A stretch of DNA of 40,479 bases from positions 1 to 40,479 of the forward strand of contig JAEZSP010000064.1 of the NCBI GenBank assembly GCA_023421735.1, read 5' to 3'. Below the pieces are notes generated by a model. That model did not search any database, had not been told where the DNA came from, and was given only the letters and a program-made list of their open reading frames with translations. A program made the position numbers and the translations under genes. Below are positions 16,910 through 25,892 of the stretch, piece after piece (position 1 is the stretch's first letter; each line of letters starts with the position of its first letter). The DNA comes from Bacillota bacterium. Lineage in GTDB: Bacteria > Bacillota_A > Clostridia > Christensenellales > Aristaeellaceae.

Positions 16910-17645
16910 AACTTGTCCAGCTCAGAAGTTTTTTGAGGAATCTCTGCAACTCTTCCGATTTTGGCGATGCAAACACATCGCGGCTGAGGCCGGATTCTGC
17001 GATACGGCCGTTTGACAGAAACGCGACATCCTCGCACGCCCGGCGCGCAAAGCCCATTTCGTGGGTTACAATGATAAAATGGAGGCCTTCCTGCCGCAGT
17101 TCGTCCACAGCATCGAGGACTTCCGCAGTATACTCCGGATCGAGTGCGCTCGTCGGCTCGTCGAGCAGGAGAAGCTTCGGGCGCGGGGCGATGGCGCGCG
17201 CGATGGCGATGCGCTGCTGCATGCCGCCCGAGAGTTCGCCGGGCCTTTTTCTTGCCGCGTCCTCAAGCCCGAACCGTTTGAGAAGGTTCATTGCGGTTTC
17301 CTCTGCGCGCTCTTTTTCGTACCCATGTACTTTTTGGAGCGGGAGCGCGATGTTGGTCAACGCATCCAGATGGCGGAACAGTCCATTTTGCTGGAACACA
17401 TACCCCAGTCCACGTCGATAGCGCACGAGACCGGCCTGATCGCGCGGCATGCGCGTGCCGTCGAGCCAGACCTCGCCGCCGGTTGGCGTAAGAAGACCCG
17501 CGATGATGCGCAGAAGCGTCGACTTTCCGCCGCCGGAGGGGCCGATCAGCGAGAGCGTGGTGACATCGCCTTGATAGTTCAAATCGCTGATGACATCGCC
17601 GCCGCCGGTGAAGGTCATCGTGATGTTTTTAAGCTCGATTTTCAT
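16908..17645 (-). CDS. Polar amino-acid ABC transporter ATP-binding protein
   Basis: A 245-residue ATPase of the GlnQ/HisP type: Walker A GPSGGGKST (35-43), Q-loop YVFQQNGLF, signature LSGGMQQR, Walker B LLLLDEPTSALDPE and the H-loop VTHEMGFARR. The DEPTSALDPE and THEMGFAR wording is characteristic of the polar amino-acid uptake family. It overlaps the end of the permease gene by 17 bp and is the last gene of the three-gene operon. Confidence 0.93.
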   Translation of the reverse strand: MKIELKNITMTFTGGGDVISDLNYQGDVTTLSLIGPSGGGKSTLLRIIAGLLTPTGGEVWLDGTRMPRDQAGLVRYRRGLGYVFQQNGLFRHLDALTNIALPLQKVHGYEKERAEETAMNLLKRFGLEDAARKRPGELSGGMQQRIAIARAIAPRPKLLLLDEPTSALDPEYTAEVLDAVDELRQEGLHFIIVTHEMGFARRACEDVAFLSNGRIAESGLSRDVFASPKSEELQRFLKKLLSWTS

Positions 17646-18423
17646 ACTGGAAACGCCTTTCGATCCGCTTTGTGACCATCGAGAGGGGCAGAGTCAGCGC
17701 GAGATAGAGAAGCCCCAATACGAAATAACACTCGAAGAGACGGAAGTTGATTGCGCTGATTTCGCGCACGGTCTGCGTCAACTCGATCACGGCGATCATC
17801 GAGAGAAGCGAGGAATCCTTGATGATGGACGCGAACTGCCCCGTGAGCGCGGGAAGCGTTCTTTGCATGAGTTGGGGCACGATGACATAGCGCGTCGTCT
17901 GACCTTGCGTAAAGCCCACGGCCTTTGCGGCCTCGAGTTGCGTTGCGTCGAGAGAAAGAAGGCTCCCGCGCACGATTTCGGAGATATACGCGCCCTCGAA
18001 GATGGAGAGGATCATGACGCCAGCCCAAAACCGGGACGAAACGCCCCACGCGGTGCCGATGATGTAGAAAAACAGATAAATCTGCATGATGAGCGGCGTT
18101 CCGCGGATGAACTTTACATAGATTGCGGAAAAATAGCGCACCGGGAGGAGGCGCGAAATTTGCCCGAGGGCAGACAAAATGCCGATGACAAGGCTCAGGA
18201 CGAGGCTTGCGAGGCTCAATTTGATCGTCATCAGAAAGCCCATGGCGAGCCGCTTTTCGAAGCCTGCGAGCACCTGAAAGTGCAGCGTGACGCCGATGGC
18301 GGCAAGCGAGGCGGAGAAGATCAGAAAGAGTGCCGCCGCCACGAGAACGGCATTCAGAATCGCCTTGAAAGGGCCCGGCTTTTCACCGGGCCCGGTGCGA
18401 AAGAGAGAGAGGAAACGCATCAT
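17629..18423 (-). CDS. Polar amino-acid ABC transporter permease
   Basis: A 264-residue inner-membrane subunit of the HisM/GlnP type, with an N-terminal extension and about five or six membrane spans. The coupling (EAA) loop reads QLEAAKAVGFTQGQTTRYV, and FIRGTPLIMQIYLFFY is the conserved family segment. Start: ATG at 18423 overlaps the binding-protein stop (ATGATG around the TGA), so translation is coupled; the adjacent ATG at 18420 is equally possible. No separate strong ribosome-binding site is seen. It is probably a homodimer, because only one permease gene is present. Confidence 0.9.
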   Translation of the reverse strand: MMRFLSLFRTGPGEKPGPFKAILNAVLVAAALFLIFSASLAAIGVTLHFQVLAGFEKRLAMGFLMTIKLSLASLVLSLVIGILSALGQISRLLPVRYFSAIYVKFIRGTPLIMQIYLFFYIIGTAWGVSSRFWAGVMILSIFEGAYISEIVRGSLLSLDATQLEAAKAVGFTQGQTTRYVIVPQLMQRTLPALTGQFASIIKDSSLLSMIAVIELTQTVREISAINFRLFECYFVLGLLYLALTLPLSMVTKRIERRFQYENRA

Positions 18424-19226
18424 TCCGCTGCCAGATCGAAGAACCACTTGAAGCCAAGCTCGTCAAACGCGGCCTTCTCGTCCGCGAGGTACTTCGCCGT
18501 CAATTCATCGAAGCCGCCCTGCGCGTAGAATGCAGGGATGAAGGCATTAAGCTGGTCAAGCAGCTCCGCGTTCCCCTTGGCGACGGCGACGCCCCAGTTT
18601 TCGACGTCCTGGAACGGAACGAAGATTGCCTTGGTGGTATCGGGATTTGCCTGCTGGTTGCGATAGATGGTAAGCTGGTCATAGATGAAGGCGTCCGCCT
18701 TGCCCTGTGAAACCTCCGTCACGCACGCGCTCTCGTCCGCGAGGCCGATGACCTCCGCATTCGGGAGGTTATTCATCGCAAAGAAGTAACCCGTGGAGCC
18801 GATCTTGACGGCGATCTTCTTGCCGGCCTGATTGAGATCGTCCATCGATTCGACGCCGGAATTCGCGTTTACGAGGATTGCGAGGTAGGCGTTTGCATAG
18901 GGAACCGAAAAATCGATGACCTGGCTGCGTTCCTCGGTGATGGTCATGGACGAGATGATCATGTCGATCATGCCGGTCTGGAGCGCGGGGATAAGCCCGT
19001 CCCAGGCGATGTTCTGAATTTCGACCTCGCGGCCGATGGATGCGCCGAACGCCTTGGCGAAGTCGACGCTTACGCCGGACGGATCGCCATTTTCGTCCTT
19101 GGTTTCAAACGGGGGATAGGCAAGTTCCATTCCGACAATCAGTTTGCCTGATTCCGCGAGCGCGGAGACGAGCGATGTCATCAGAATGAGCGTCAAGACG
19201 GTGAGTGCAAGTACTTTTTTCAACAT
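18420..19226 (-). CDS. Amino-acid ABC transporter substrate-binding protein
   Basis: A 268-residue family 3 solute-binding protein. A signal peptide (positive MLKK, hydrophobic LALTVLTLILMTSLV, then SALAES) is followed by VGMELAYPPFETKDENG, the usual start of the ligand-binding domain. IAWDGLIPALQTGMIDMI and VAVAKGNAELLDQLN also fit the family. No lipobox cysteine is present: the cleavage site looks like signal peptidase I (ALA|ES), unusual for a Gram-positive binding protein. The specific amino acid is not readable. ATG at 19226 has AAGGAGGG seven bases upstream. First gene of the operon. Confidence 0.93.
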   Translation of the reverse strand: MLKKVLALTVLTLILMTSLVSALAESGKLIVGMELAYPPFETKDENGDPSGVSVDFAKAFGASIGREVEIQNIAWDGLIPALQTGMIDMIISSMTITEERSQVIDFSVPYANAYLAILVNANSGVESMDDLNQAGKKIAVKIGSTGYFFAMNNLPNAEVIGLADESACVTEVSQGKADAFIYDQLTIYRNQQANPDTTKAIFVPFQDVENWGVAVAKGNAELLDQLNAFIPAFYAQGGFDELTAKYLADEKAAFDELGFKWFFDLAAE

Positions 19227-19313
19227 GGATTTCCCTCCTTGTCCGGTCGATGGGTATGAAATGCTTATAAACAGATCGGTCGCAAAAATCACGGATGCGG
19301 ACTGGTTATTGTC

Positions 19314-19342
19314 ATTATAAATTCTGCGAAGCCATTATGCAA
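19314..19342 (-). promoter_or_regulatory. Sigma-A promoter of the amino-acid ABC operon
   Basis: On the minus strand TTGCAT (19337-19342), 17 bp, TATAAT (19314-19319). It gives a leader of about 80 bases before the binding-protein gene. Confidence 0.75.
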
Positions 19343-19398
19343 CCGAACATATGATTTATTTTTTGGGAGAAAAGTTTGGCATTCCCACCAGACTTAAC

Positions 19399-19427
19399 TT
19401 GACGAATGGCGCGTATGCGTGTAAAAT
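19399..19427 (+). promoter_or_regulatory. Sigma-A promoter of the pyr-pro operon
   Basis: TTGACG (19399-19404), 17-bp spacer, TAAAAT (19422-19427). The predicted start near 19434 leaves a leader of about 125 bases before pyrC. Confidence 0.75.
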
Positions 19428-19501
19428 ACATGCAATCGAGCTTTAAGATCGGTACTGTGATGCCGACAAGGTTGTGAATCGAATCGAATGGGTGGATTGC
19501 G

Positions 19502-19547
19502 CCCATGAAAACGAGCCTTGCCGACACGCAAGGCTCGTTTTCATGGG
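19502..19547 (+). promoter_or_regulatory. 20-bp perfect hairpin in the pyrC leader, possible attenuator
   Basis: Bases 19502-19521 and 19528-19547 are exactly complementary over 20 bp with a six-base loop (CGACAC). The core GAGCCTTGC/GCAAGGCTC followed by GTTTTC is terminator-like. The outer GGG of the 3' arm overlaps the pyrC ribosome-binding site GGGGAGGG (19544-19551). Upstream CAAGGTT (about 19469-19475) could pair with AGCCTTG of the 5' arm, offering an alternative fold. No PyrR-binding consensus was recognised. It could regulate the operon or simply be a bidirectional terminator. Confidence 0.6.
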
Positions 19548-19558
19548 GAGGGTTGCGG

Positions 19559-20809
19559 ATGAAGACCGTGTTCCGCTGCATGTCGGTATTGATCGACGGG
19601 CGGTTTCAGAAGGCGGATCTACTCGTCTCAGACGGCGTCGTCGAGCGAATCGGCGAGAATCTTGCGGGCGAGGTTTTGGTCGATTTACAGGGGCTGACTG
19701 TTTTTCCCGGGCTTGTGGACGTGCATGTGCATCTCCGCGAGCCCGGTTTTTCGCACAAGGAGACGATTGCCACAGGGACGTCTGCCGCGCTGGCGGGGGG
19801 ATTCACGACGGTTTGCGCGATGCCGAATCTCGATCCCGCGCCGGACGCCCTTGCCGCGCTCGACGTGCAGCGCGGGGTCATTGCCCGGGATGCGCGCGCG
19901 CGGGTGGTGCCCTATGCGACGATCACAAAGAACCGCGCCGGGAAAGCGCTTTCAGACATGCGCGGCATGGCGCCGTTTGTCGCGGGATTTTCGGACGACG
20001 GGAGCGGCGTCGACGACGGCGAGCTCATGCGCGCAGCGATGCGGGAGGCGAAGGCGCTTCAGAAAATCATCTGCGCGCATGCGGAGGACAAGTCGCTCAT
20101 TCCGCCGGGCGGCGCGATCCACGACGGCGACTATGCCCGCGCGCACGGAATTCCAGGCATTCCGGCCGCGAGCGAGTGGCGGCAGGTGGCGCGCGACCTT
20201 GAACTGGTGCGGGAGACCGGCTGCGCATACCATGTGTGCCATGTATCCGCAAAGGAGACGGTGGCTCTCATCCGGCGGGCCAAAGCCGAGGGGCTTGACG
20301 TCACCTGCGAAACTGCGCCTCACTACGTTGCGTTCGACGATTCCATGCTGGAGGATGCGGGCGACTTCAAGATGAACCCGCCCATCCGCGGGAAGGCCGA
20401 CCGCGCGGCGCTGATCGAGGGCCTTCTTGACGGCACGATCGACATGATCGCGACAGACCATGCGCCGCACGCGGCCAGCGAGAAGGCGGGCGGACTCACC
20501 GGGGCGGTGATGGGCGTCGTGGGACTGGAAACCGCGTTCGCGGCGATGGTGACGACGCTTGTGGAACCCGGCATTTTGACGCTTGAGGGACTCGGCGCGC
20601 TGATGGCTGGCAATCCTGGCGCGCGGTTCGGGCTGGGCGGCGCGATCCGGGTCGGCGCGCGCGCGGACTTCGCGGCATTCGATCTGAATCAGAAATGGGA
20701 AGTCAAGCCGGAAGCTTTCCGTTCAATGGGACGATCGACGCCCTTTCGAGGCAAGACGCTGACCGGGGTATGCGTCAAAACCATCCTGAACGGGGAGGTG
20801 GTCTTTTAG
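19559..20809 (+). CDS. pyrC: Dihydroorotase
   Basis: A 416-residue zinc amidohydrolase (class I dihydroorotase) that cyclises carbamoyl-aspartate to dihydroorotate in UMP synthesis. The metal-binding motif VDVHVHLREPG (His56, His58) is followed by ETIATGTSAALAGGFTTV, later histidines in HVCHVSAKE, CETAPHY and the catalytic ATDHAPHA. NPGARFGLGG near the end is also typical. ATG at 19559 is preceded by GGGGAGGG; an earlier in-frame ATG (19505) lies inside the leader hairpin and lacks a site. It is the first gene of the operon and ends directly against the pyrK start. Confidence 0.96.
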   Translation: MKTVFRCMSVLIDGRFQKADLLVSDGVVERIGENLAGEVLVDLQGLTVFPGLVDVHVHLREPGFSHKETIATGTSAALAGGFTTVCAMPNLDPAPDALAALDVQRGVIARDARARVVPYATITKNRAGKALSDMRGMAPFVAGFSDDGSGVDDGELMRAAMREAKALQKIICAHAEDKSLIPPGGAIHDGDYARAHGIPGIPAASEWRQVARDLELVRETGCAYHVCHVSAKETVALIRRAKAEGLDVTCETAPHYVAFDDSMLEDAGDFKMNPPIRGKADRAALIEGLLDGTIDMIATDHAPHAASEKAGGLTGAVMGVVGLETAFAAMVTTLVEPGILTLEGLGALMAGNPGARFGLGGAIRVGARADFAAFDLNQKWEVKPEAFRSMGRSTPFRGKTLTGVCVKTILNGEVVF

Positions 20810-21538
20810 ATGAAGCAGGGGATTTTCGAAGTGCGTTCCATCCGTGAGATTGCGAAAAAGACGCATGAGATGGTGCTTGCGGGAGACACGTCCGCGATCA
20901 CGACGCCGGGGCAATTCGTGAACGTGAAGCTCGAAGGGCTGTATTTGCGCCGCCCGATGTCGGTTTGCGACTTGGATGGGGACAAGCTGACCGTCATCTT
21001 CAAGGCGGTGGGGAAGGGTACGGCGCAGATGGCGAAAATGGAGCCGGGAACGAAGCTCGATCTGCTGACCGGACTGGGAAACGGTTTTGACATTGGGGAT
21101 GCGCCAAAGAGGCCGCTCCTCATCGGTGGCGGCGCGGGCGTCCCGCCGATGTATCTGCTGGCAAAGCGGCTCCTTCAAACCGGGAAGACGCCCGTCGTGA
21201 TCATGGGGTTTAATACGAGCGACGAAATCTTCTACCGGGAGAAATTCGAGGCATTGGGGGTCGAGGTGCGTGTAACCGCATGCGACGGCGCACAGCGATG
21301 CACGGTCGGGTTCGTGACAAGCGCCATGCACGAGGCGGATCCCTATGTCATGACCTGCGGGCCGGAGCCGATGCTCCGGGCAGTGTACGCCAGATCCGGC
21401 GCGGGTCAGTTCAGTTTTGAGGAGCGCATGGGGTGCGGCTTCGGCGCGTGCCTTTTGTGCAGCTGCGAGACAAAGTACGGATCAAAGCGCATCTGCAAGG
21501 ACGGCCCCGTGCTCACAAGGGAGGAGATCGTATGGTAG
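20810..21538 (+). CDS. pyrK: Dihydroorotate dehydrogenase B, electron-transfer subunit
   Basis: A 242-residue iron-sulfur flavoprotein that passes electrons from dihydroorotate oxidation to NAD. The FAD-binding segment LRRPMSVCD, the pyridine-nucleotide loop LLIGGGAGVPPMYLLAK and the C-terminal 2Fe-2S cysteines MGCGFGACLLCSC with a further RICKDGPV are all visible. It forms a heterotetramer with the next gene product. It starts on the base after the pyrC stop, with the ribosome-binding site inside pyrC, and overlaps pyrD by seven bases. Confidence 0.96.
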   Translation: MKQGIFEVRSIREIAKKTHEMVLAGDTSAITTPGQFVNVKLEGLYLRRPMSVCDLDGDKLTVIFKAVGKGTAQMAKMEPGTKLDLLTGLGNGFDIGDAPKRPLLIGGGAGVPPMYLLAKRLLQTGKTPVVIMGFNTSDEIFYREKFEALGVEVRVTACDGAQRCTVGFVTSAMHEADPYVMTCGPEPMLRAVYARSGAGQFSFEERMGCGFGACLLCSCETKYGSKRICKDGPVLTREEIVW

Positions 21539-22446
21539 ATACGCGCGTCAGCCTCTGCGGTCTTCCGCTCGACAACCCGATCATCCCGGCGAGCGGGGTG
21601 TACGGATTCGGGCACGAGTTTGCGGAGATTTACGACATCAATCGGCTGGGGACGTTTTCATTCAAGGGCACGACGAAAAACCCGCGCTTTGGGAACCCGC
21701 AGCCGCGCGTGGCGGAATTTGAAGGTGGAATGCTCAACGCGGTGGGACTTCAAAATCCGGGCGTGGAGGCGGTGATCCGCGAGGAACTGCCGGCGCTCAA
21801 AAAAATCTTCCACAAGCCGGTGATGGCGAATGTGAGCGGGTTTTCGGTGGAGGAGTACGTCGAGGTTGCGTCGCTTCTGGACGCGCAGGACGGGATCGGC
21901 TGGCTCGAGATCAACATCAGCTGCCCGAACGTGAAGCACGGAGGCGCGGCGTTCGGGTCGTCTCCCGCGCTGGCCGCGCAGGTGACGCACGCGGTCAAGG
22001 CGGCGTGCAAAAAGCCGATCATCATGAAGCTTTCGCCCAATGTTGCGGACATTGCGGACATCGCGCGGGCATGTGCGGACGCGGGTGCGGACGGGCTGAG
22101 CCTCATCAACACGGTTCTCGGGATGCGGATTGACCTGAAAAGGCGCAAACCACTCCTTGCCAACAAGACGGGCGGCATGTCAGGCCCGGCGGTGTTCCCG
22201 CTGGCGGTGCGGATGGTGTACCAGGTCTACGAGGCGGTGAAAGTTCCGATCGTCGGCATGGGCGGCGTGGCAAGCGCCGAGGATGTGATCGAGATGATGC
22301 TCGCGGGCGCGACCGCGGTGGGCGTCGGCGCGGCGAACCTCGTCGATCCATACGCCGCTGTAAAGATCATCGACGAATTACCCCAAATCATGCACAGATA
22401 TGACATTCACAAACTGACCGACATCATAGGAGGCGCACATGGGTAA
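21532..22446 (+). CDS. pyrD: Dihydroorotate dehydrogenase B, catalytic subunit
   Basis: A 304-residue FMN TIM-barrel enzyme of class 1B, which oxidises dihydroorotate to orotate. N-terminal NPIIPASGVYGFG, ISCPNVKHGGAAFG carrying the class 1 catalytic cysteine, KLSPNVADI, NKTGGMSGPAVFPLAV and GMGGVASAEDV for the FMN phosphate are all present. Its pairing with PyrK confirms the NAD-dependent B type. ATG at 21532 is preceded by GGGAGGAG. It overlaps pyrK by seven and pyrF by eight bases. Confidence 0.97.
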   Translation: MVDTRVSLCGLPLDNPIIPASGVYGFGHEFAEIYDINRLGTFSFKGTTKNPRFGNPQPRVAEFEGGMLNAVGLQNPGVEAVIREELPALKKIFHKPVMANVSGFSVEEYVEVASLLDAQDGIGWLEINISCPNVKHGGAAFGSSPALAAQVTHAVKAACKKPIIMKLSPNVADIADIARACADAGADGLSLINTVLGMRIDLKRRKPLLANKTGGMSGPAVFPLAVRMVYQVYEAVKVPIVGMGGVASAEDVIEMMLAGATAVGVGAANLVDPYAAVKIIDELPQIMHRYDIHKLTDIIGGAHG

Positions 22447-23146
22447 GGATGTAATTGTGGCTTGTGACTTCAGCTCGAAAGCGCAAACGCTCGACTTTCT
22501 CTCTCGATTCGGCGAAAAAAGGCCGTTTGTCAAGATCGGCATGGAGCTTTTCTATGCCGAGGGGCCATCGATCGTGCGCGAGGTGAAGGCGCGCGGGCAC
22601 AGGATCTTCCTTGATCTCAAGCTCCACGACATTCCGAACACGGTGAAAAAGGCCATGGCGGTTTTGAAAAACCTGGACGTGGACATGACGAATCTGCATG
22701 CGGCGGGCACGCGTGCCATGATGGAAGCGGCGCTTGAGGGATTGACGCGTCCGGACGGCACGCGCGCGCTCCTCATCGCGGTAACGCAGCTCACGTCCAC
22801 GAGCCCGGAGCGCATGCGGGATGAGTTGCTCATCGACCGGCCGCTGAACGACGTGGTCATGGCCTACGCGCAGAACGCAAAAGCGGCGGGGCTGGACGGC
22901 GTGGTTTGCTCGCCCCTCGAGGCGGCGGACGTGCACGGCGCGTGCGGCGGCGGATTTTTGACCGTCACGCCCGGCGTGCGGTTTGCGGATGGGGACGTGG
23001 GGGATCAGAGCCGGATCGCGACGCCGGCGCGCGCGCGGGAGATTGGCTCCGACTACATCGTGGTCGGGCGACCCGTGACGGCTGCGCCCGATCCCCTCGC
23101 GGCTTATGAGCGGTGCATGAAGGAATTTGCGGAGGCGGACAAATGA
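22439..23146 (+). CDS. pyrF: Orotidine-5'-phosphate decarboxylase
   Basis: A 235-residue class 1 OMP decarboxylase that makes UMP. The catalytic motif FLDLKLHDIPNTV contains the essential Lys-Asp pairs. The N-terminal IVACDFSS, LTSTSPERM and the phosphate-gripper region TPGVRFADGDVGDQSR followed by VVGRPVTAAPDP are standard. The start follows AGGAGGCGCAC within the pyrD end. The stop overlaps the pyrE start (ATGA). Confidence 0.97.
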   Translation: MGKDVIVACDFSSKAQTLDFLSRFGEKRPFVKIGMELFYAEGPSIVREVKARGHRIFLDLKLHDIPNTVKKAMAVLKNLDVDMTNLHAAGTRAMMEAALEGLTRPDGTRALLIAVTQLTSTSPERMRDELLIDRPLNDVVMAYAQNAKAAGLDGVVCSPLEAADVHGACGGGFLTVTPGVRFADGDVGDQSRIATPARAREIGSDYIVVGRPVTAAPDPLAAYERCMKEFAEADK

Positions 23147-23781
23147 AAAAGAGGATTGCGAAGGACCTTTTGAAAATCAAGGCGGTGTTTTTCCGCCCGG
23201 ACGAGCCGTTTATCTGGGCGAGCGGCATCAAATCGCCCGTCTACTGCGACAACAGGCTCACGCTTTCCGACGTCTGCGTGCGCAGGGACGTTGAAAACGG
23301 ACTGAAAAAGGTCATTGAGAAGCATTATCCGGACGCCGAGGCGCTGTTTGGCACTTCCACGGCGGGCATCGCACACGCGGCGATCACCGCGCACCTGATG
23401 GAACTTCCCATGGGCTATGTGCGCAGCGGCGCGAAGGATCACGGTCGCAAGAACCAGATCGAGGGAAAACTCGTGCCCGGACAGAAGGTGGTCGTGATCG
23501 AGGACCTTATTTCGACGGGCGGCAGCGTGATCGAGGTGGTGGAGATATTGCGCGAGGCAGGGGCCGAGGTGCTGGGCATTGCGAGCATCTTCACCTACGG
23601 CATGCAAAAGGGCCTGGATCGGCTGGAGGCGGCGAATGTCGGAAACGCGAGTCTGACGGACTTCGACACCATCGCGCAGGTGGCGGCAGACGAGGGCTAT
23701 ATCGCGCCCGCGGACGTCGCGCGGCTGATCGCGTTTCGGGACAATCCCGCCGACGAGAGCTGGATCGGAGGCGCGCAATGA
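23143..23781 (+). CDS. pyrE: Orotate phosphoribosyltransferase
   Basis: A 212-residue enzyme that joins orotate to PRPP to form [17 protein letters not shown] near the N-terminus, [17 protein letters not shown] (the flexible catalytic loop) and the PRPP-binding [14 protein letters not shown] identify it. It starts with an ATGA overlap to pyrF and ends with an ATGA overlap to pyrB; translation of this block is strongly coupled. Confidence 0.97.
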   Translation: MKKRIAKDLLKIKAVFFRPDEPFIWASGIKSPVYCDNRLTLSDVCVRRDVENGLKKVIEKHYPDAEALFGTSTAGIAHAAITAHLMELPMGYVRSGAKDHGRKNQIEGKLVPGQKVVVIEDLISTGGSVIEVVEILREAGAEVLGIASIFTYGMQKGLDRLEAANVGNASLTDFDTIAQVAADEGYIAPADVARLIAFRDNPADESWIGGAQ

Positions 23782-24680
23782 ACGGGCTGATCGACATCAT
23801 GCAGCTTTCCACCGCCGAAATCGATGAGATGATCGCGACCTCAAACGACATCATGGCGCATCCGGAGAAGTACGCCGATGTGTGCAGACGCAAGAAACTG
23901 GCGACGCTGTTTTTCGAGCCCTCGACCCGCACGCGCCTGAGTTTTGAGGCCGCGATGTACGAGCTGGGCGGCAACGTGATCGGCTTTTCCGAGGCGCAGT
24001 CCTCCTCCGCATCCAAGGGCGAAAGCGTCGCCGACACCGCGATGACCGTCTCCTGCTACGCGGACATCATCGCCATGCGGCACCCGAAGGAGGGCGCGCC
24101 GCTGGTCGCCGACATGCGGGTGGGAATTCCGGTCATCAACGCGGGCGACGGCGGGCACAATCACCCGACGCAGACGCTCGCAGACCTTCTGACCATCGCC
24201 CGCGAAAAGGGGCGGCTTTCGAACATGACTGTCGGGCTGTGCGGCGATTTGAAGTTTGGGCGCACGGTACACTCGCTCATCTCCGCCATGGCGCGCTATG
24301 AAAACATCAGTTTTGTGCTCATCTCGCCCGACGAGCTGCGCGTGCCGGAGTATGTTTTGACGAAAAACGTGAAATACAGGGAGTCGCGCAGCCTGGAGGC
24401 GGAGCTTCCACACCTCGACATCCTCTACATGACGCGCGTCCAGAAGGAGCGGTTTTTCAACGAGGCGGACTATGTGCGCCTGAAGGATACCTATGTTCTG
24501 ACGCCCGAAAAGCTCCAGTGTGCGAAAAAGGACCTCACCATCATGCACCCGCTGCCGCGCGTCAACGAGATTTCGGTCGCGGTGGACGATGATCCGCGGG
24601 CGTGCTATTTCAAACAGATGTATTACGGAAAGATCATTCGCGAGGCGCTTCTCATGAAGTTATTGGGGGTGAAGGCATGA
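23778..24680 (+). CDS. pyrB: Aspartate carbamoyltransferase, catalytic subunit
   Basis: A 300-residue enzyme that condenses carbamoyl phosphate and aspartate, the first committed step of pyrimidine synthesis. The carbamoyl-phosphate loop [13 protein letters not shown], the 80s loop [41 protein letters not shown] and the [10 protein letters not shown] loop are all present. It is the PyrI-associated type, as the next gene shows. ATG at 23778 is coupled to pyrE; the stop overlaps the pyrI start. Confidence 0.97.
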   Translation: MNGLIDIMQLSTAEIDEMIATSNDIMAHPEKYADVCRRKKLATLFFEPSTRTRLSFEAAMYELGGNVIGFSEAQSSSASKGESVADTAMTVSCYADIIAMRHPKEGAPLVADMRVGIPVINAGDGGHNHPTQTLADLLTIAREKGRLSNMTVGLCGDLKFGRTVHSLISAMARYENISFVLISPDELRVPEYVLTKNVKYRESRSLEAELPHLDILYMTRVQKERFFNEADYVRLKDTYVLTPEKLQCAKKDLTIMHPLPRVNEISVAVDDDPRACYFKQMYYGKIIREALLMKLLGVKA

Positions 24681-25093
24681 TTATCGGACAGATTTGCGAC
24701 GGCATCGTGCTCGACCACATCACCGCAGGGCGCGGCATGGACATCTATAAAATACTGGGGCTGGACGAGCTGTGCTGCACGGTTGCGATGATCAAAAACG
24801 CCGAATCCACAAAGATGGGGCGCAAGGACATCATCAAAATCGGAGAGGTGATCGAGCTCGATTTTACAATACTTGGCTATATCGACCCGGGGATTACCGT
24901 TAATATAATAAGGGATGGACTCCTGGTAAAGCGCGAGCGGCTGACGCTTCCGCAGACGGTGTATGACGTGATCCATTGCAAGAATCCGCGTTGCATCACC
25001 TCGACCGAGCAGGAGATCCGCCAGACGTTTGTTTTAAGCCCCGAGGACGGGCGGTATCGTTGCCGCTACTGCGACGCGCTCGCCAAGGGATAG
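24677..25093 (+). CDS. pyrI: Aspartate carbamoyltransferase, regulatory subunit
   Basis: A 138-residue regulatory chain that binds ATP or CTP and, through its zinc domain, PyrB. The N-terminal nucleotide domain begins [19 protein letters not shown], and the C-terminal zinc domain has four cysteines in CKNPRC and [14 protein letters not shown] feedback is therefore expected. ATG at 24677 overlaps the pyrB stop. The gene is followed 13 bp later by proB, preceded by AGGAGG. Confidence 0.95.
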   Translation: MIIGQICDGIVLDHITAGRGMDIYKILGLDELCCTVAMIKNAESTKMGRKDIIKIGEVIELDFTILGYIDPGITVNIIRDGLLVKRERLTLPQTVYDVIHCKNPRCITSTEQEIRQTFVLSPEDGRYRCRYCDALAKG

Positions 25094-25106
25094 TCAGGAG
25101 GCGCAC

Positions 25107-25892
25107 ATGCGCATCGTCATCAAGGTGGGTACCTCCACCATCGCCCACCAGACGGGCATGACCAACATCCGCCACATTGAAAAGATGGTCAAGGTCATCA
25201 GCGACCTCAAAAACGCCGGACACGAGGTGATCCTCGTCTCCTCCGGTGCGATTGGCATCGGCGTCGGGAAGCTCGCGCTGGGCGCGCGCCCAAGCGACAT
25301 GCCGACCAAGCAGGCAGCGGCGGCCGTGGGGCAGGTGGAGCTCATGTTCACCTATGACAAGTTATTTGGCGACTACAATCATTCGGTGGCGCAGGTTTTG
25401 ATCACAGGCCCGGATATGCGTGATGCCGAGCGGTATCAGAATTTCATGAATACGGTCGGGCGGCTGTTGGAGCTGCATGTGCTCCCGATCATCAATGAAA
25501 ACGATACCGTGTCCACCGAGGAAATCGGGATCGGCGAGAACGACACGCTGGGTGCCATCGTCGCGGTGGGCGTGCATGCCGATCTCTATATCATCCTTTC
25601 GGACATCGACGGACTTTACACCGCCGATCCGCGCGTCGATTCAAACGCGAAGCTGGTGCCCGTGGTCAAAAAAATCACCGCGGACGTGTTGCAGCTTGCG
25701 GGCGATGTGGGATCGAAGCTCGGCTCGGGCGGCATGAAGACAAAGCTCAAGGCCGCGATGCTCACGACGGAAGCGGGTTGCGACATGGCGATCGTCAACG
25801 GGGCGCGGCCGGAGCTTCTCTACGATGTGGCGGACGGAAGACCCGCCGGCACCCGGTTTATCGGAAGGAGGGACGAAGATGACGACGCATGA
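25107..25892 (+). CDS. proB: Glutamate 5-kinase (lacking PUA domain)
   Basis: A 261-residue amino-acid kinase that phosphorylates glutamate in the first step of proline synthesis. [14 protein letters not shown] at the start, [25 protein letters not shown] with [13 protein letters not shown] (substrate and ATP site), and [12 protein letters not shown] are the expected motifs. It ends after the kinase domain; the C-terminal PUA domain of the E. coli enzyme is absent, as in many short bacterial ProB proteins. ATG at 25107 has AGGAGG 13 bp after pyrI, so it belongs to the pyr operon. It overlaps proA by 14 bp. Confidence 0.94.
   Translation: MRIVIKVGTSTIAHQTGMTNIRHIEKMVKVISDLKNAGHEVILVSSGAIGIGVGKLALGARPSDMPTKQAAAAVGQVELMFTYDKLFGDYNHSVAQVLITGPDMRDAERYQNFMNTVGRLLELHVLPIINENDTVSTEEIGIGENDTLGAIVAVGVHADLYIILSDIDGLYTADPRVDSNAKLVPVVKKITADVLQLAGDVGSKLGSGGMKTKLKAAMLTTEAGCDMAIVNGARPELLYDVADGRPAGTRFIGRRDEDDDA

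Noticed and set aside
17590..18528. 312-codon plus-strand frame over the amino-acid permease
   Set aside because: Antisense shadow; its charged, repetitive composition is typical of reversed membrane-protein codons.
19430..19558. PyrR-dependent attenuator of the Bacillus type
   Set aside because: No PyrR-binding loop consensus or pyrR gene seen; only the hairpin itself is supported.
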